From Betaproteobacteria bacterium (GTDB lineage Bacteria; Acidobacteriota; Terriglobia; Acidiferrales; UBA7541): a stretch of 60,220 nucleotides of DNA. Position 1 is the stretch's first letter; each line of letters starts with the position of its first letter. Below are positions 60,176-60,220 of this stretch, piece after piece. The translations under genes were made by a program, and so were the position numbers. The notes under the pieces were generated by a model that had not been told where the DNA came from, ran no database searches, and worked only from the letters and a program-made list of their open reading frames with translations. The stretch spans positions 1 to 60,220 of the forward strand of contig CAJCHZ010000032.1 of assembly GCA_903970165.1 (NCBI GenBank). The letters run 5' to 3'.

Positions 60176-60220
60176 TTAGGCATTTGGAGTGAGATACGAG
60201 AGTGGGGGTGAAAATGTTTC

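Noticed and set aside
1..60220. tRNA, rRNA, CRISPR array, prophage or transposase genes
   Set aside because: Read on both strands; no cloverleaf, spaced repeats, integrase or transposase sequence was recognised.

Overview
The window reads as a chromosomal stretch from a GC-rich Gram-negative bacterium, most likely an Acidobacteriota (Terriglobia-type soil) genome. The evidence is indirect: two-subunit GcvPA/GcvPB glycine decarboxylase, a fused FTCD in a histidine-degradation cluster, type IV pilus ATPases, many secreted or lipidated orphan proteins, outer-membrane barrels, M16/M48 peptidases, a di-heme peroxidase and a HupE/DUF3500 pair. No rRNA, tRNA, CRISPR array, prophage or insertion sequence was recognised. 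Nearly everything is protein-coding and most genes lie on the minus strand.

Layout. 1-9.2 kb: the N-terminal two thirds of alaS (cut by the left edge), small envelope proteins, an SH3 plus beta-barrel protein, recX, a fibronectin-like orphan, pilT and an aquaporin. 9.3-17.9 kb: a TetR regulator with a perfect palindromic operator facing a secreted SnoaL-like protein, branched-chain aminotransferase with a clear promoter, an ABC-2 exporter pair, a DUF3500-HupE operon and a secreted amidohydrolase. 18-22 kb: an ATL DNA-repair protein, then a small unknown protein followed by two nearly identical stand-alone ClpB-D2-like AAA+ ATPases, each followed by its own terminator; this is the best candidate for an undescribed system. 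22-28.5 kb: an M48 protease and a gcvT-DUF2059-gcvH-gcvPA-gcvPB operon. 28.6-36.6 kb: a mini zinc-ribbon gene with a degenerate RsbW-like gene, then the histidine-utilisation genes hutU, hutI and fused ftcD with an NmrA-like gene inside the cluster and no hutH in view. 36.6-49.5 kb: a methyltransferase-like membrane protein, acyl-CoA synthetase, double M16 peptidase, thiG, a PilB/GspE ATPase with an added C-terminal zinc ribbon, DinB, small orphans, a CPBP protease and an HGSNAT-like membrane protein. 49.5-60.2 kb: an FtsB-like protein, phosphohexomutase, cutA, cystathionine gamma-synthase, an orphan FtsX-type permease, a phosphoesterase plus di-heme peroxidase pair, and two related proteins built from a repeated SHOCT-like domain.

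How the genes fit together. Glycine cleavage (methylene-THF) and FTCD (methenyl-THF plus glutamate) both feed the folate one-carbon pool, so 23-37 kb is amino-acid catabolism with C1 recovery. PilT and the PilB/GspE-like ATPase are the two motors of type IV pilus-type machines but sit about 35 kb apart. Start sites were chosen by Shine-Dalgarno sequence, signal peptide or family N-terminus; where these disagree the entry says so.
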